NCBI RefSeq assembly: GCF_000485595.1
Contig: NW_014577318.1
Coordinates: 71,093-107,976, forward strand
Direction of reading: 5' to 3'
Source: Priapulus caudatus
Lineage: Eukaryota; Priapulida; Priapulimorpha; Priapulimorphida; Priapulidae
Length of the DNA: 36,884 nucleotides
This document shows, in pieces, positions 22,505 through 31,649 of the stretch. The first letter of the stretch is position 1; every line of letters begins with the position of its first letter. Below the pieces are notes generated by a model that was given only the letters and a program-made list of their open reading frames with translations, searched no databases and was not told the DNA's origin. The position numbers were made by a program, and so were the translations under genes.

Positions 22505-23615
22505 CCTCCTATCCTCTCTCTCTCTCTCTCTCTCTTCTCTCTTTCTCTCTCTTTCTCTCTCTCTCTCTCACTCGTCTCCCTCCTTCCCCCTCTCTCTCTG
22601 TCATTCCTCTCTCTCTTTCTCTCTGACCCTCTCTCTCTATGCCCTTTCTCCGCCTCGCTCCCTTACTACTCATTCTCTCTCCCTCATTTAGCTGCTCGCA
22701 ACACTCGCAATGTTTACGCGAGTACACCCCCAGCCACTCCTAGCTTTTGAGTGCATTTATAGTGCGGTGGCGTAGACCTCGGCACATGTATATTCATGCC
22801 GCTTCATGTGCTTTTGTATTGCAATTCCCTGTATCCATGTATAGACCTTTATGCTGGGTTTTTCTCAACCTTTTATACGGTTCAAACCTGCCAGCCGATC
22901 CATTGTACTACACTGGTCCACTTTCCTTGTTGTATATAGTGTGCACTGCAGTGATAAAAGAAAATTTATAAAATATACTAAAAAAATTCTAAAGGTTTCA
23001 ATATTCGAAAGATTTTCCAATTTCTCAGAAATTTCAAGTATTGATTTTACAGTCTGAACTACACTTCTGCCAGACTGACTACTGAAATGCGGTGCTGAAA
23101 TGATTATGTCATCTCGGAATGTTTGTCTTTCCACTGTTTCTGCATCACCCAAGCAACGTGAAAATGCGCTTAATCTGCTTGTGTACTGCACACGTTACAC
23201 GGGTTCTGAATAATGTCAATACTAAATATATAAACCGGGTGTAGTAGCTTAATTTCCTTAAACACAGAGTCGCCTGCGGCTGATACTGTCTGGCACTGGA
23301 TCAATATTAGCCATCGCGCATGCGTGCGTGTACTGAAACGTCAGCCCTTACGTATGGCACTATGGAAGAAACGTGGCGTGGGAGCCGTAGTGTGTACTGA
23401 CGGACGCATTTGTTGGTGGCAAGGCGCGCTTGTGTTGTCATCAGTTTCGTCCCCTAGGTAGCGAGGGGCCGTTAATATCAACCACGGGTGCTGTGTACCA
23501 TGTTGTATACGTAGGTGTGTGTGTGTGTGTGTGATGTGTGTGTGTGTGTGCGTGCGTGCGGCTGCGCGTGCGTGCGTGCGTGCGTGCGTGCGTGTGTGTC
23601 GTGCGTGCGTGTGTG

Positions 23616-23672
<57 letters not shown>

Positions 23673-24861
23673 GTGGTGTGTGTGTGTGTGCATGTGTGTG
23701 CGTGCGTGCGTGTGTGTGTGTGTGTGTATGTATGTGTGTGTGTGTATAGTGTGTGTGTGTGCGTGTGTGTGTGCGTGCGTGCGTGGGTGTGTGTGCGTGT
23801 GTGTGTGTGTGTATGTATGTGTGTGTGTATGTATGTGTGTGTGTGCGTGTGTGTGTGTGTATGTATGTGTGTGTGTGTGTGTGTCGCACGTTGATGAATT
23901 TGGCCGCAGCTGCTCGCTAATTGATCGAGGTTACAACATAACGTACATTCGAGGCTCCTGCGATCCAAGGATTGCCTGTGATGATATCAAGAGTACATAT
24001 AGAGAATCTCTATTATGTCTGTGCTGATTGTTGCTGTGGTTGCCCAGTAGCGCGCGCACACACACAAACAACGCGCAGCGCGCACGCACACACACACACG
24101 CACGCGCACACGCACACACACACACACACGCGCACACACCACGCACACACGCACGGCGCACGCCACACACACACCGCGCACGCGCACACGCACCGCACAC
24201 GCGCGCACATACACACAAACAAACACACACCACACACACACACGAGCACAGCACACGCACACACCGCGCACGCGACGCACGCACGCACACGACACACACA
24301 CACACACACACCACACCACATATACGCACAGCCTCTGTTGGCATAAAGTAAAGCAGCTGAAGATGGTAGCGACGATCCACACAAGTCCTGCCTTCACCTA
24401 ATAAGGATCATGTTCAGGGGAAAGGTCATCATGCAAATATGGAATATGGTTAGCTCTCTGCTATAAATATAACACTGTAGTGGGGCAGATATGTGTCAAT
24501 ATTTAGACGAATTGGAGGTTTTGTGGGAAAAGCACCAAAAATTGGCGTGAATGAAGTTAAGGGTATACTAAATGATTTTCGATACTAGTGGCAAGATGAA
24601 TTTTTTCCGTAACTGCTGTAACAATGGAAAATTTAAAATGGCCGCGCGCGATTCTTCAATATCTTTTTTTGAAGTTCCATCTTTGTACTGGTAACAAGAA
24701 GGTTGAAGGCTTGAAGCGTATTTTGGTTACTATATTGTTCTTTATTTTTGTGCGTTGTTGCAGACTCGTCCCCTGCGCGACGGTAAGCACAATCTACATT
24801 TCAAGTACGCACACCGAGTTCAATCAAAATGGTGACAGAGTTTCTCACGGAGAAATCATAG
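12558..24861 (+). CDS. BPHL: Biphenyl hydrolase-like serine hydrolase (BPHL), complete exon set
   Basis: Alpha/beta-hydrolase of the BPHL/valacyclovirase family; the human enzyme cleaves alpha-amino acid esters and lies in mitochondria. Exons: 12558-12664, 14205-14305, 14785-14951, 15123-15276, then alternatively 15496-15653 or 15718-15878, then 19418-19512 and a last exon at 24764-24861 (repeated at 28757-28857). The leader is basic with no acidic residue for over 30 codons. The nucleophile is Ser138 in GWSDGG, followed by Asp139, which binds the substrate amino group in the human enzyme. With the second alternative exon, the acid Asp243 (HGQKDAMV) and the His271 of DGKHNLH lie 105 and 28 residues apart, the same spacing as S122-D227-H255 in human BPHL. 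Expected length is 293 residues against 291 in human. Both last-exon copies are frameshifted, most likely by assembly error. Confidence 0.93.
12727..12795. repeat. Hairpin element with ATCAGGAGT ends
   Basis: The arm ATCAGGAGTAGATGAAGA is matched exactly by TCTTCATCTACTCCTGAT. They are separated by about 33 bp of TAG/AAG triplet repeat. It lies in BPHL intron 1 and has the same termini as the elements at 1286-1378 and 7316-7351. Confidence 0.85.
13053..13286 (-). mobile_element. Long-TIR non-autonomous element, copy B
   Basis: About 234 bp, inverted relative to copies A and C. Its left end GCTGAGAGGGTCTA is interrupted by about 20 extra bases before TATGTCCCCCAGGGTACTGCC. Its right end is CATAGACCCTATAAGC. 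The interior has CTAACCCTAACCCTAACC. Part of the left TIR is deleted. The flanking nonamers (ACCAGTGGC and ACCACCAGT) match only partly, so the duplication has decayed or the left end is rearranged. Confidence 0.8.
13300..13642. mobile_element. Possible 340-bp inverted-repeat element
   Basis: GGCCGATGAAAGTTGATGTC with ATGGTTCTCGTCAG near 13300-13332 is repeated in reverse complement as CTGACGAGAACCATGA and ATCAACTTTCATCGGCC at 13606-13642. The arms are about 35 bp and nearly perfect. It has no ORF of note. Its left arm begins just right of copy B. The superfamily is not known. Confidence 0.65.
13726..14009 (+). mobile_element. Long-TIR non-autonomous element, copy C (Mutator-like)
   Basis: 284 bp flanked by the perfect 9-bp direct repeat CAAACTTAT (13717-13725 and 14010-14018). 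The ends are GCTCATAGGGTCTATG and CATAGACCCTATCAGC. It has the same orientation and internal order as copy A. The central telomere-like tract has decayed to TTAGGG/TTCGGG variants. It lies in BPHL intron 1, about 195 bp upstream of exon 2. Confidence 0.92.
14205..14305 (+). CDS. BPHL: BPHL exon 2
   Basis: The acceptor is CACATATTTCAG at 14204 and the donor GTAAGT at 14306. It completes a Ser codon and reads [20 protein letters not shown] and then [11 protein letters not shown], the first strands and the oxyanion-side LLLPG turn of BPHL. It ends in phase 1. Confidence 0.93.
14721..14746. repeat. (TA)n microsatellite
   Basis: Thirteen TA units in BPHL intron 2. Confidence 0.95.
14785..14951 (+). 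CDS. BPHL: BPHL exon 3
   Basis: The acceptor is TTGTATTTTAG at 14784 and the donor GTAAGC at 14952. It encodes [30 protein letters not shown] and [18 protein letters not shown]. The DPRGYG-S-PP motif is characteristic of BPHL. Confidence 0.96.
15123..15276 (+). CDS. BPHL: BPHL exon 4 with catalytic serine
   Basis: The acceptor is CATTATTGCAG at 15122 and the donor GTGAGT at 15277. It encodes [20 protein letters not shown] and [18 protein letters not shown]. The nucleophile elbow is G-W-S-D-G, with the Ser codon at 15159-15161. It ends in phase 1, which both alternative next exons accept. Confidence 0.97.
15496..15653 (+). CDS. BPHL: BPHL alternative exon 5a (cap region)
   Basis: The acceptor is CGAAACGCAG at 15495 and the donor GTGGGT at 15654; 158 bases, entering in phase 1 and leaving in phase 0. 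It encodes [20 protein letters not shown] and ends [15 protein letters not shown]. It is about 46 percent identical to exon 5b and one residue shorter. The cap-domain location is inferred from the human family member. Confidence 0.85.
15718..15878 (+). CDS. BPHL: BPHL alternative exon 5b (cap region)
   Basis: The acceptor is GCTTTGTTGAAG at 15717 after a strong pyrimidine tract, and the donor GTAAAT at 15879; 161 bases, also phase 1 in and phase 0 out. It encodes [20 protein letters not shown] and ends [14 protein letters not shown]. It is closer than 5a to the IRDVSKWSER form of the human enzyme, and its length gives the human triad spacing. If both 5a and 5b were kept, 5b would be read in the wrong frame and meet TAG at 15835-15837. 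Confidence 0.87.
16138..16176. repeat. (CAA)n microsatellite
   Basis: About 13 CAA units just before the 10-N gap. Confidence 0.95.
16189..16198. other. Assembly gap (10 N)
   Basis: Ten undetermined bases inside the BPHL intron. The sequence to the right begins with what looks like the intron of a minus-strand gene, so continuity across the gap is uncertain. Confidence 1.
16221..16307 (-). CDS. Orphan first coding exon of an unidentified gene
   Basis: On the minus strand an ATG at 16307 opens 29 codons, [20 protein letters not shown] followed by AFDDWEVQE, ending at a GTAAAA donor at 16220. It is acidic with no lysine. I do not recognise the family. The downstream exons would lie at lower coordinates, where the 10-N gap begins 23 bases past the exon, and nothing matching is seen beyond it. 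It is either a gene nested in the BPHL intron with exons lost in the gap, a misjoined contig, or chance; start, composition and donor together make chance less likely. Confidence 0.5.
16514..16635. repeat. Near-perfect 57-bp inverted repeat with 8-base loop
   Basis: The left arm 16514-16570 begins CAGGCACTTGAAG and runs through AACAGTAAACATACGCCGCC to GCGCACACTG. The right arm 16579-16635 is its reverse complement with two mismatches. The loop is TCATGTGT. A second inverted repeat follows at once: ACTGATCTCTACT (16638-16650) against AGTAGAGATCAGT (16668-16680), with TAACGTACGTTA between. It could be a foldback element or a read fold-back artefact next to the gap. Confidence 0.9.
17102..17165 (+). 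mobile_element. hAT-like terminal fragment
   Basis: It begins CAGGGGCGCGGATCCAGAGG and then a G-rich tract with the palindrome GGGGTCCGGACCCC. The start resembles hAT terminal inverted repeats of the CAGGGGCGGATCC type. No matching right end was found, so it is called a fragment on resemblance only. Confidence 0.45.
17172..17272. repeat. CA/CG microsatellite
   Basis: CACACGCACG-type tract. It makes false His-Thr and Cys-Val frames on the two strands. Confidence 0.95.
17278..17337. repeat. 30-bp tandem repeat, two copies
   Basis: TACGCARGAAATTTTCTGTA plus GGGGGGCAAA at 17278-17307 and 17308-17337, one base different. A decayed third piece (GAAAATCTCTAGGGGGGCAA) lies near 17391. It may be the interior of the hAT-like fragment. 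Confidence 0.9.
18299..18340. repeat. (AT)n microsatellite
   Basis: Interrupted ATATAT tract in a BPHL intron. Confidence 0.9.
18643..18758. repeat. (CCAACR)n hexanucleotide array
   Basis: About 18 units of CCAACA/CCAACG in a BPHL intron. It produces long repetitive frames with no other coding sign. Confidence 0.95.
19418..19512 (+). CDS. BPHL: BPHL exon 6 with catalytic aspartate
   Basis: The acceptor is TTTGTTTTTGTAG at 19417 and the donor GTAAGT at 19513. It encodes [20 protein letters not shown] and [11 protein letters not shown] plus two bases of Lys. The Asp of HGQKD aligns with the charge-relay Asp of BPHL. It enters in phase 0, as both 5a and 5b leave it. Confidence 0.96.
19574..20013. 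mobile_element. Putative foldback/MITE element
   Basis: ACGCACACATCCGAGCAAAAC at 19574-19594 is matched in inverted form by GTTTTGCTCGGGTGTGTGCGC at 19993-20013. A third copy in the latter orientation lies at 19736-19756. The interior holds further inverted repeats, such as ATCACATGACA against TGTCATGTGACA. No ORF of note, and no clear target duplication. Confidence 0.6.
20215..20230. repeat. Poly-C tract
   Basis: An uninterrupted run of about 13 C, a place where read errors are likely. Confidence 0.85.
20279..22076. repeat. Composite tandem repeat, three full copies plus a partial
   Basis: Each copy is a GT/GC microsatellite followed by about 215 bp of unique sequence. The unique part contains TACGTCTCTGTACACAGTAG, GACTATAGATAGTAATGTTA and CCTTCCTTGTCGCATTACCC. 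The unique parts lie at 20489-20704, 20879-21479 (interrupted by the hAT-type element at 20970-21346) and 21666-21881. The first microsatellite also has a 28-bp internal period with TTTATATGTGCGTGCGTG. Copies differ mostly by single-base indels. There is no gene; Cys-Val frames here are artefacts. Confidence 0.88.
20970..21346. mobile_element. hAT-type non-autonomous element in a tandem-repeat copy
   Basis: The left end TAGTGATGTCACGATCATCG and right end TGACAACACT form short inverted termini. Internal ATCATCGATTA/TAATCGATGATC motifs are also inverted. The right target copy is AGTAATGT (21347-21354). The left is AGTAAGTGT (20961-20969), the same 8 bp with one extra G. The neighbouring repeat copies at about 20575 and 21749 show the uninterrupted site. 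It has no transposase. An 8-bp duplication and TAG-G-TG termini fit hAT. Confidence 0.8.
22140..22220. repeat. Short degenerate tandem repeat, about 36 bp
   Basis: Three near copies around TTTACCTGCGAATCGATACC, GCCTGCAAGCGAATTGATAC and TTTACCTGCATGCGAATAGG. It lies just left of the large duplicated block. Confidence 0.7.
22399..22680. repeat. (CT)n microsatellite
   Basis: Long interrupted CTCTCT tract at the left part of the duplicated block; the counterpart is at 26403-26680. Confidence 0.97.
24764..24861 (+). CDS. BPHL: BPHL terminal exon, copy 1 (frameshifted)
   Basis: The acceptor is GTGCGTTGTTGCAG at 24763. The frame that completes the split Lys runs into error. [12 protein letters not shown], with the catalytic His, is readable, then an extra C and an extra A break the frame before VTEFLTEKS and TAG at 24859-24861. 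It is 98 bases where 97 are expected. The PDG stretch is also altered (CCCTGCGCGACGG). These changes are not shared with copy 2, which suggests sequence error. Confidence 0.88.
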
Positions 24862-25472
24862 TTCTGACTGCTTACCAACATACGCAGTTGGCTTCCCGTG
24901 GAGAGTCCGTGTGTGAGGGGGTTACAGGTTATTACCTCTCACAGGAGTGGAGCGGAGGTAATGTAATCGGTTCGTGTGTGTGTGTGTGTGTGTGTGATGT
25001 GTGTGTTGTGTGTGTGTGGTCCAGTCCGCGCGGCGCGATCGATAGCGCGTCGAGTCAGCGAGCGGCGAGTCAGGCAGCGGGCAAGTGAGTCAGCAGCAAC
25101 CACCAGCGAGCGGCAAGTCAGCAGCCGCACCAGCGAGGCGGCGAGTGCAGCAGGAGGCGAGTCAGTCAGCAGCAGCCAGCAGCGAGCGGCGAGCCAGCTC
25201 GTAGACATACATGTTACATGCTGGCGGAGGTATGCACTCTCCGTGAGTGCCCTCTGTCTAGTTAAGCTGAGTTATATGATATTGATAGCATAGGAATAAT
25301 ATAGATAGACTATCTATATATCATCAAGAGCGTATAAAGAAGGCTTGTATTCATCCATATCTATATATCTATATGGCCTATCTATCTATGTTGTTTCTAT
25401 GCTTGATAGTGTGCCGTTAAAGGTGCATGCCCTTTTTCACGAGTGGTTACCTTTCTTGTTTACATGTGTTTA

Positions 25473-25510
25473 TATGTATATATATATTATATATATATAT
25501 ATATATACTC
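25473..25510. repeat. (TA)n microsatellite
   Basis: TATATA tract in copy 1 of the block; the counterpart is at about 29478-29508. Confidence 0.9.
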
Positions 25511-26069
25511 TGGTATATGATAGGTTATTATGATTATTATTATTATATGATCGTTATTACTGGGAGCAAGCTTTATGTAAAGCATGAATATTATAATATA
25601 ATATATGAGAGCCTGCACGCGTTGGCACCTGCCAGTGAAAACTGTGAATCTTTCATACCTGCCGCAGTGGCATACGACAAAAAGAAATAATATATGATAT
25701 ATGAAGCATCAAATCTCCTGTAATGGGAACACTTGGAATGGGTTTCTATATAAAAATTTAAATGCGAGGGTGACGGTATGAAGAATCGCATGAAAACGTG
25801 TTTTTTCAGGTGTAGAACTATAATAATGTGTGAATAAGAAAACATCAATGGTGTATTTTTTGACGTGTTGGAAAGGTTGTCATTGTTATCTTATAGATAA
25901 TAAAATATTTGATTTTTTTTAAATTAACCCAGTTTTTACCATTGATTAATGACTTTACGATGACGTATTAAGCAGCATGCCCGTTGACGCACACACGTAC
26001 ATGTTAACATGTTACTACACACGTTCGAACAATAGTTTTGGTTTACACTATACAAGCGTGACAGTAACT

Positions 26070-26220
26070 TTTTGTTTGATTGCTGCTACTACTTCTGCTA
26101 TGCTGCTGCTAGTGATGTTGCTGCTGCTGCTGCTGCTGCGGCTGCTGCTTCTGTTCTACTACCACTCTGCTACTGCTGCTGCTGCTGCTGGCTGCTGCTG
26201 CTGCTGCTCGCTGCTGTCTG
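26070..26220. repeat. (GCT)n trinucleotide array, truncated by gap
   Basis: CTGCTGCTG tract at the end of the left contig. The counterpart at 30080-30515 is longer. Confidence 0.95.
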
Positions 26221-26245
26221 NNNNNNNNNNNNNNNNNNNNNNNNN
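26221..26245. other. Assembly gap (25 N)
   Basis: Twenty-five undetermined bases joining the two copies of the duplicated block. Confidence 1.
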
Positions 26246-26407
26246 GTTTCGTTCGTAGCGATTTTTTCTTTGTCCAAGTGCTCTTTATCTATTTTGTATC
26301 TCGGTACATGCCCACAGCTTTGGGTGATCACTCCATGGTAATACATTTAACATTTAACAAGTCTCTTTTGCCTTATAATAGGTCAAAGTTCATATCTGTA
26401 GTTCTCT

Positions 26408-26451
<44 letters not shown>

Positions 26452-27502
26452 CTCTCTCTCTCCTCCTCTCTCTCTCTCTCTCCTCGCGTCTCTCTCTCTC
26501 TCTCTCTCTCCTCTCTCTTCTCGTCTCCTCTTTCTCTTTCTCTCCCTTCTCTCTCTCTCTCTCTCTCATCGTCTCTCCCCCTCCTCCCCCATCTCTCTGC
26601 CCCTCCCTCTCTTTCTTTCTCTCTGCCCCTCTCTCTCTATGCCCCTTTCTCCGCCTCGCTCCCTTACTACCTCATTCTCTCCCTCATTTAGCTGCTCGCA
26701 ACACTCCAATGTTTACGCGAGTACACCCCCAGCCACTCCTAGCTCTTGAGTGCATTTATATGTGCGGTGCGTAGACCTCGGCACATTTTATTCATCCGCT
26801 TTCATGTGCTTTGTATTGCAATTCCCTGTATCCATGTATAGACCCTTTATCGCTGGGTTTTTCTCACCTTTTATCGGTTCAAACCTGCCAGCCGATCCAT
26901 TGTACATACACTGGTCACCCTTTCTTGTTGTATATAGTGTGCACTGCAGTGATAAAAAAAATTATAAAATACTAAAAAAAATTCTAAAGGTTTCAATATT
27001 CGAAAGATTCTAAATTTCTCAGAAATTTCAAGTATTGATTTTACAGTCTGAACTACACTTCTGCCAGACTGACTACTGAATGCGTGCTGAAATGATTATG
27101 TCATCTCGGAATGTTTGTCTTTCCAACTGTTTCTGCATCACCCAACGTGAAATTGCGATCTAATGCTTTGTGTACTGCACACGTTACGGGTTCTGAATAA
27201 TGTCAATACTAAATATATAAACCGGGGTGTAGTAGCTTAATTCCTTAAACACAGAGTCGCCTCGGCTGATACTGTCTGGCCACTGGATCAATATATAGCC
27301 ATCGCATGCGTGCGTGTACTGAAACGTCAGCCCTTACGTATGGCACTATGGAAGAAACGTGGCGTGGGAGGCGTAGTGTGTAACTGACGCATTTGTGGTG
27401 GCAAGGCGCGCTTGTGTTGTCATCTGTTTCGTCTCCTAGGTAGCGAGGGCCGTTCAATATCACCCGTGGCTGTGTACCATGTTGTACTACCCGGTGTGTG
27501 TG

Positions 27503-27533
<31 letters not shown>

Positions 27534-27606
27534 CGGCGTGCGTGCGCGTGCGTGCGTGCGTGCGTGCGTGCGTGTGTGTCGTGCGTGCGTGTGTGTGTTG
27601 TGTGGT

Positions 27607-27654
<48 letters not shown>

Positions 27655-28210
27655 GTGTGTGTGTGTGTTGCATGTGTGTGCGTGCGTGCGTGTGTGTGTG
27701 TGTGTGTATGTATGTGGGTGTGTGTGTATGTGTGTGTGTGTGCGTGTGTGTGTGCGTGCGTGCGTGGGTGTGTGTGCGTGTGTGTGTGTGTGTATGTATG
27801 TGTGTGTGTATGTATGTGTGTGGTGCGTGTGTGTGTGTGTAGTATGTGTGTGTGTTGTGTGCGCACGTTGATGAATTTGGCCGCAGCTGTCGCTAATTGA
27901 TCGAGGTTACAAACATAACGTACAAATCGAGGCTCCTGGCGATCCAAGGGATTGCCTGTGATGATATCAAGAGTACATAATAAGAATCTCTATTATGTAC
28001 TGTTGCTGATATGTTGCTTGGTTGCCAGTACGCGCGCACACACACAACACACACGCGCACGCGCCCGCACAGCACACACACACACGCACGCGCACACGCC
28101 ACACACACCACACACCGCAAACACACACACACGCACACGCAGCGCACGCACACACACACCACGCGCACGCGCACACGCACACGCACACGCGCCACATACA
28201 CACAAACAAA

Positions 28211-28244
<34 letters not shown>

Positions 28245-28274
28245 ACGCACACACACCCGCACGCACACGCACCG

Positions 28275-28311
<37 letters not shown>

Positions 28312-28975
28312 CCATATACGCACAGCTCTGTTGCATAAAGTAAGCAGCTGAAGATGGTAGCGACGATCCACACAAGTCCTGCCTTCACCTAATAAGGATC
28401 ATGTCAGGGGGAAAGGTCATCATGCAAATATGGAATATGGTTAGCTCTCTGCTATAAATATAACACTGTAGTGGGGCAGATATGTGTCAATATTTAGACG
28501 AATTGGAGGTTTTGTGGGGAAAAGCACAAAAATTGGCAGTGAATGAAGTTAAGGGTATACTAAATGATTTTCGATATAGTGGCAAGATGAATTTTTTTCC
28601 GTAACTGCTGTAACAATGGAAAATTTAAAAATGGCCGCCGCGCGATTCTCAATATCTTTTTTGAAGTTCCATCTTTGTACTGGTAACAAGAAGGTTGAAG
28701 GCTTGAAGCGTATTTTTGGTTACTATATTGTTCTTTTATTTTGTGCGTTGTTGCAGACTCGTCCTCCTACCGGACGGTAAGCACAATCTACATTTCAAGT
28801 ACGCACACGACGTAGTTCAATCAAATGGTGACAGAGTTTCTCACGGAGAAATCATAGTTCTGACTGCTTACCACATACGCAGTTGGCTTCCCGTGGAAGA
28901 TCCGTGTGTGAGGGGGTTACAGGTATAATTACCTCTGCCACGGAGTGGAGCGGAGGTAATGTAATCGGTCTCGTG

Positions 28976-29019
<44 letters not shown>

Positions 29020-30235
29020 AGTCCGCGCGCGCGCGATCGATAGCCGCGTCGAGTCAGCGAGCGGCGAGTCAGCAGCAGGCAAGTGAGTCAGCAGCAACCA
29101 CCAGCGAGCGGCAAGTCAGCAGCCGCCACAGCGAGCGGCGAGTCCAGCAGCAGGCGCGAGTCAGTCAGCAGCAGCCAGCAGACGAGCGGCGAGCCAGCTC
29201 GTAGCACATACATGTTACATGCTGGCGGAGGTATGCACTCTCCGTGAGTGCCCTCTGTCTAGTTACAGTGAGTTATATGATATTTGATAGCATAGGAATA
29301 ATATAGATAGACTATCTATATATCATCAAGAGCGTATAAAGAAGGCTTGATATCATCCATATCTATATATCTATATGGCCTATCTATCTATGTTGTTTCT
29401 ATGCTTGAAGTGGTGCCGTTAAAGGTGCATGCCCCTTTTTCACAGTGGTTACCTTTCTTGTTTACATGTGTTTATATGTATATATATATTATATATATAT
29501 ATATATACTCTGGTATATGATAGGTTATTATGATTATTATTATTAATGATCGTTATTACTGGGAGCAAGCTTTATGTAAGCATGAATATTATAATATAAT
29601 ATATGAGAGAGCCTGCACGCGTTGGCACCTGCCAGTGAAAACTGTGAATCTCTTCATACCTGCCCAGTGGGCATACGACAAAAAAAATAATATATGATAT
29701 ATGAAGCATCAAATCTCCTGTAATGGGAACACTTGGAATGGATTTCTATATAAAAATTTAAATGCGAGGGGACGGTATGAAGAATCGCATGAAAACGTGT
29801 TTTTTCAGTGTAGAACTATAATAATGTGTGAATGCGAAAACATCAATGGTGTATTTTTTGACGTGTTGGAAAGGTTGTCATTGTTATCATTATAGATAAT
29901 AAAATATTTTGATTTTTTTTAAATTAACCCAGTTTTTACCATTGATTAATGACTTTACGATGACGTATTAAGCAGCATGCCCGTTGACGCACACACGTAC
30001 ATTTAACAGTGTTACTACACACGTTCGAACAATAGTTTTGGTTTACACTATACAAGCGTGACAGTAACTTTTTGTTTGATTGCTGCTACTACTTCTGCTA
30101 CTGCTGCTGCTAGTGATGTTGCTGCTGCTGCTGCTGCTGCGGCTGCTGCCTTCTAGTTCTACCTACCACGCTGCTACTGCTGGCTGCTGCCTGCTGCTGC
30201 TGCCTGCTGCTGCTGGCTGCTGCTCGCTGCTGCTG
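26246..30235. repeat. Large duplicated block, copy 2 (starts at N-gap)
   Basis: Same order as copy 1: CT tract, GT tract 27493-27865, CA tract 28030-28312, BPHL last exon, minisatellite 28976-29205, TA tract, GCT tract. Its length of about 3.99 kb is nearly equal to copy 1. The start right after the gap and the copy 1 end right before it are what overlapping contig ends would give. Confidence 0.92.
28757..28857 (+). CDS. BPHL: BPHL terminal exon, copy 2 (frameshifted)
   Basis: The acceptor is GTGCGTTGTTGCAG at 28756. It reads [17 protein letters not shown] in the correct frame, including the catalytic His that copy 1 also shows. Then CACGACGTAGTTC carries about four extra bases, which shifts the frame before TAG at 28855-28857. 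It is 101 bases where 97 are expected. Its 5' half is better than copy 1 and its 3' half has a different error, so the two complement each other. Confidence 0.88.
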
Positions 30236-30515
30236 CTGCTACTGCTGCTGCGACTGCTGCTGCTGCCGCCGCTGCTGCTACTACTGCTGATGCTGCCGCC
30301 GCTGCTACTGATGCTGCTGCTGCTGCTACTGATGCTGCTGCTACTGCTGCTGCTGCTGCGACTGCTGCTGCTGCCGCCGCTGCTGCTACTGCTGCTGCGA
30401 CTGCTGCTGCTGCTACTGCTACTGCTGTTGCTACTACTGCTGCTGCTTCTGCTGCTGCTGCTGCTGTTGCTACTACTGCTGCCATTGTTACTTCTACTAC
30501 TGCTACTGCTGCTGT
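30080..30515. repeat. (GCT/ACT)n trinucleotide array
   Basis: Over 430 bp of CTGCTG and CTACTG triplets. It gives poly-Leu and poly-Ala frames that should not be taken as genes. Confidence 0.97.
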
Positions 30516-31058
30516 ACTAAATGTTCAGTTCAGTACTAGTAGACAGCGATCATAGGTAGATGAACTAACAGGAACTTACTAGGGCTATTACTCTACAGGA
30601 AACGGTAAGGCTGATTATCAGTCTGTTGCGTTACTAGTGCTTTAAAAGTCGTAGTTTAGATGCGACGGTATTCCTACCTATGTCATTTTACTTAAAACCA
30701 TAATTAGTTCATTCACACCACTTCTACAGCGGATATCGTTACAGCAATTAGGACTCGGAGAACGTGCTAGTGTCTGCTGCTGCACAGTGCCACAAAAATA
30801 AGGAAAATCGGAAAGAAAAAAACAACAATAAAAAATGGAATTAAACACCGCGCAGCTTTGTTCCCGTTAACATGCGGGAAGCGAGAGACAACTCGATCAA
30901 TTGTTTTTGCCGAATGCCACGAGCACCTGTTCACACAGTGTGCCGTCGAACAGCAGATAAATTTCTACCTGTTGGTTTCGGGCGGTGGCTCAAACGCAGG
31001 TAACACTCCCAGGTGTAATGATCAGCTAGTGGCGATGATATTCGTGTGCGCACGCGCG

Positions 31059-31096
<38 letters not shown>
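31059..31096. repeat. (GTCT)n microsatellite
   Basis: About nine GTCT units. Confidence 0.97.
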
Positions 31097-31290
31097 ACGC
31101 GGTAGCCGCGGCAGCGTTGTGCCGTACCGTATCGTTAACGCGAATTAACGGCTTACAAAATGGCTGTTAGCGCGTCTCTAATGCGCGGGAGCGTTGTCCG
31201 CCGCGTTCATTCATGCCGCCGTCGGTGTCGTGCTGTGGAGATTGCCCCTCGTTGAGACCGCTAGAGATTCCACACACAGCAGCAGCCGAG

Positions 31291-31320
31291 CTGCGTGCGT
31301 GCGTGCGTGCGTGCGTGCGT
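31291..31320. repeat. (GTGC)n microsatellite
   Basis: CTGCGTGCGTGCGTGC tract. Just after it, GCGGTATGTAGTCCCG occurs twice in tandem (31340-31375). Confidence 0.95.
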
Positions 31321-31408
31321 CCTCCCCGCTCCCCGCTGTAGCGGTATGTAGTCCCGGCGGTATGTAGTCCCGCTATAGCGGTATTGACATGTGCGTGTGC
31401 CACCCGCG

Positions 31409-31410
<2 letters not shown>

Positions 31411-31446
<36 letters not shown>
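31411..31446. repeat. (CT)n microsatellite
   Basis: Pure CT run in intergenic sequence. Confidence 0.97.
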
Positions 31447-31450
<4 letters not shown>

Positions 31451-31649
31451 GTTTTGCTGAATTGACAGTTTTTCGGAGATGAATGTCGTTTTGTGTTTTA
31501 TCAATGGAGCAGACTTAGACCTTAGACGTGAATGATGTGCACTGGCTGCGTATGATTACAGGAAATCGTAAACGTGTATGCATATATTGCTGTTTGCACA
31601 CTGGCACGACGTGAAAGTGGTACAGCGGCCGTGTGTATGTAGTAGTAGC

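Larger units (their letters stand above)
22242..26220. repeat. Large duplicated block, copy 1 (ends at N-gap)
   Basis: About 3.98 kb that recurs after the 25-N gap at 26246 to about 30235. Order in both copies: a CT tract; GT tract (23512-23884 here); CA tract (24048-24322); the last BPHL exon; GT tract and GCGAGTCAGCAGC minisatellite (24975-25205); a TA tract; a GCT tract that runs into the gap. Differences are mainly single-base gains and losses. Confidence 0.93.
28858..31649. other. BPHL 3' flank and intergenic repeats
   Basis: After the last exon come the rest of copy 2, a GCT array, and unassigned sequence at 30520-31640 with several microsatellites. A frame at 30858-31148 has no family I recognise. 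No polyadenylation site could be chosen with confidence. Confidence 0.6.

Noticed and set aside
20272-28388. Many long frames rich in His-Thr or Cys-Val
   Set aside because: They are translations of GT, CA and GC microsatellites, appear on both strands in several frames at once, and have no other coding sign.
30080-30520. 146-codon poly-Leu frame and its poly-Ala antisense
   Set aside because: A pure product of the GCT/ACT triplet array; no non-repeat coding flank.
30858-31148. Plus-strand frame of 96 codons
   Set aside because: Ends in a GTCT repeat, no splice context or family seen.
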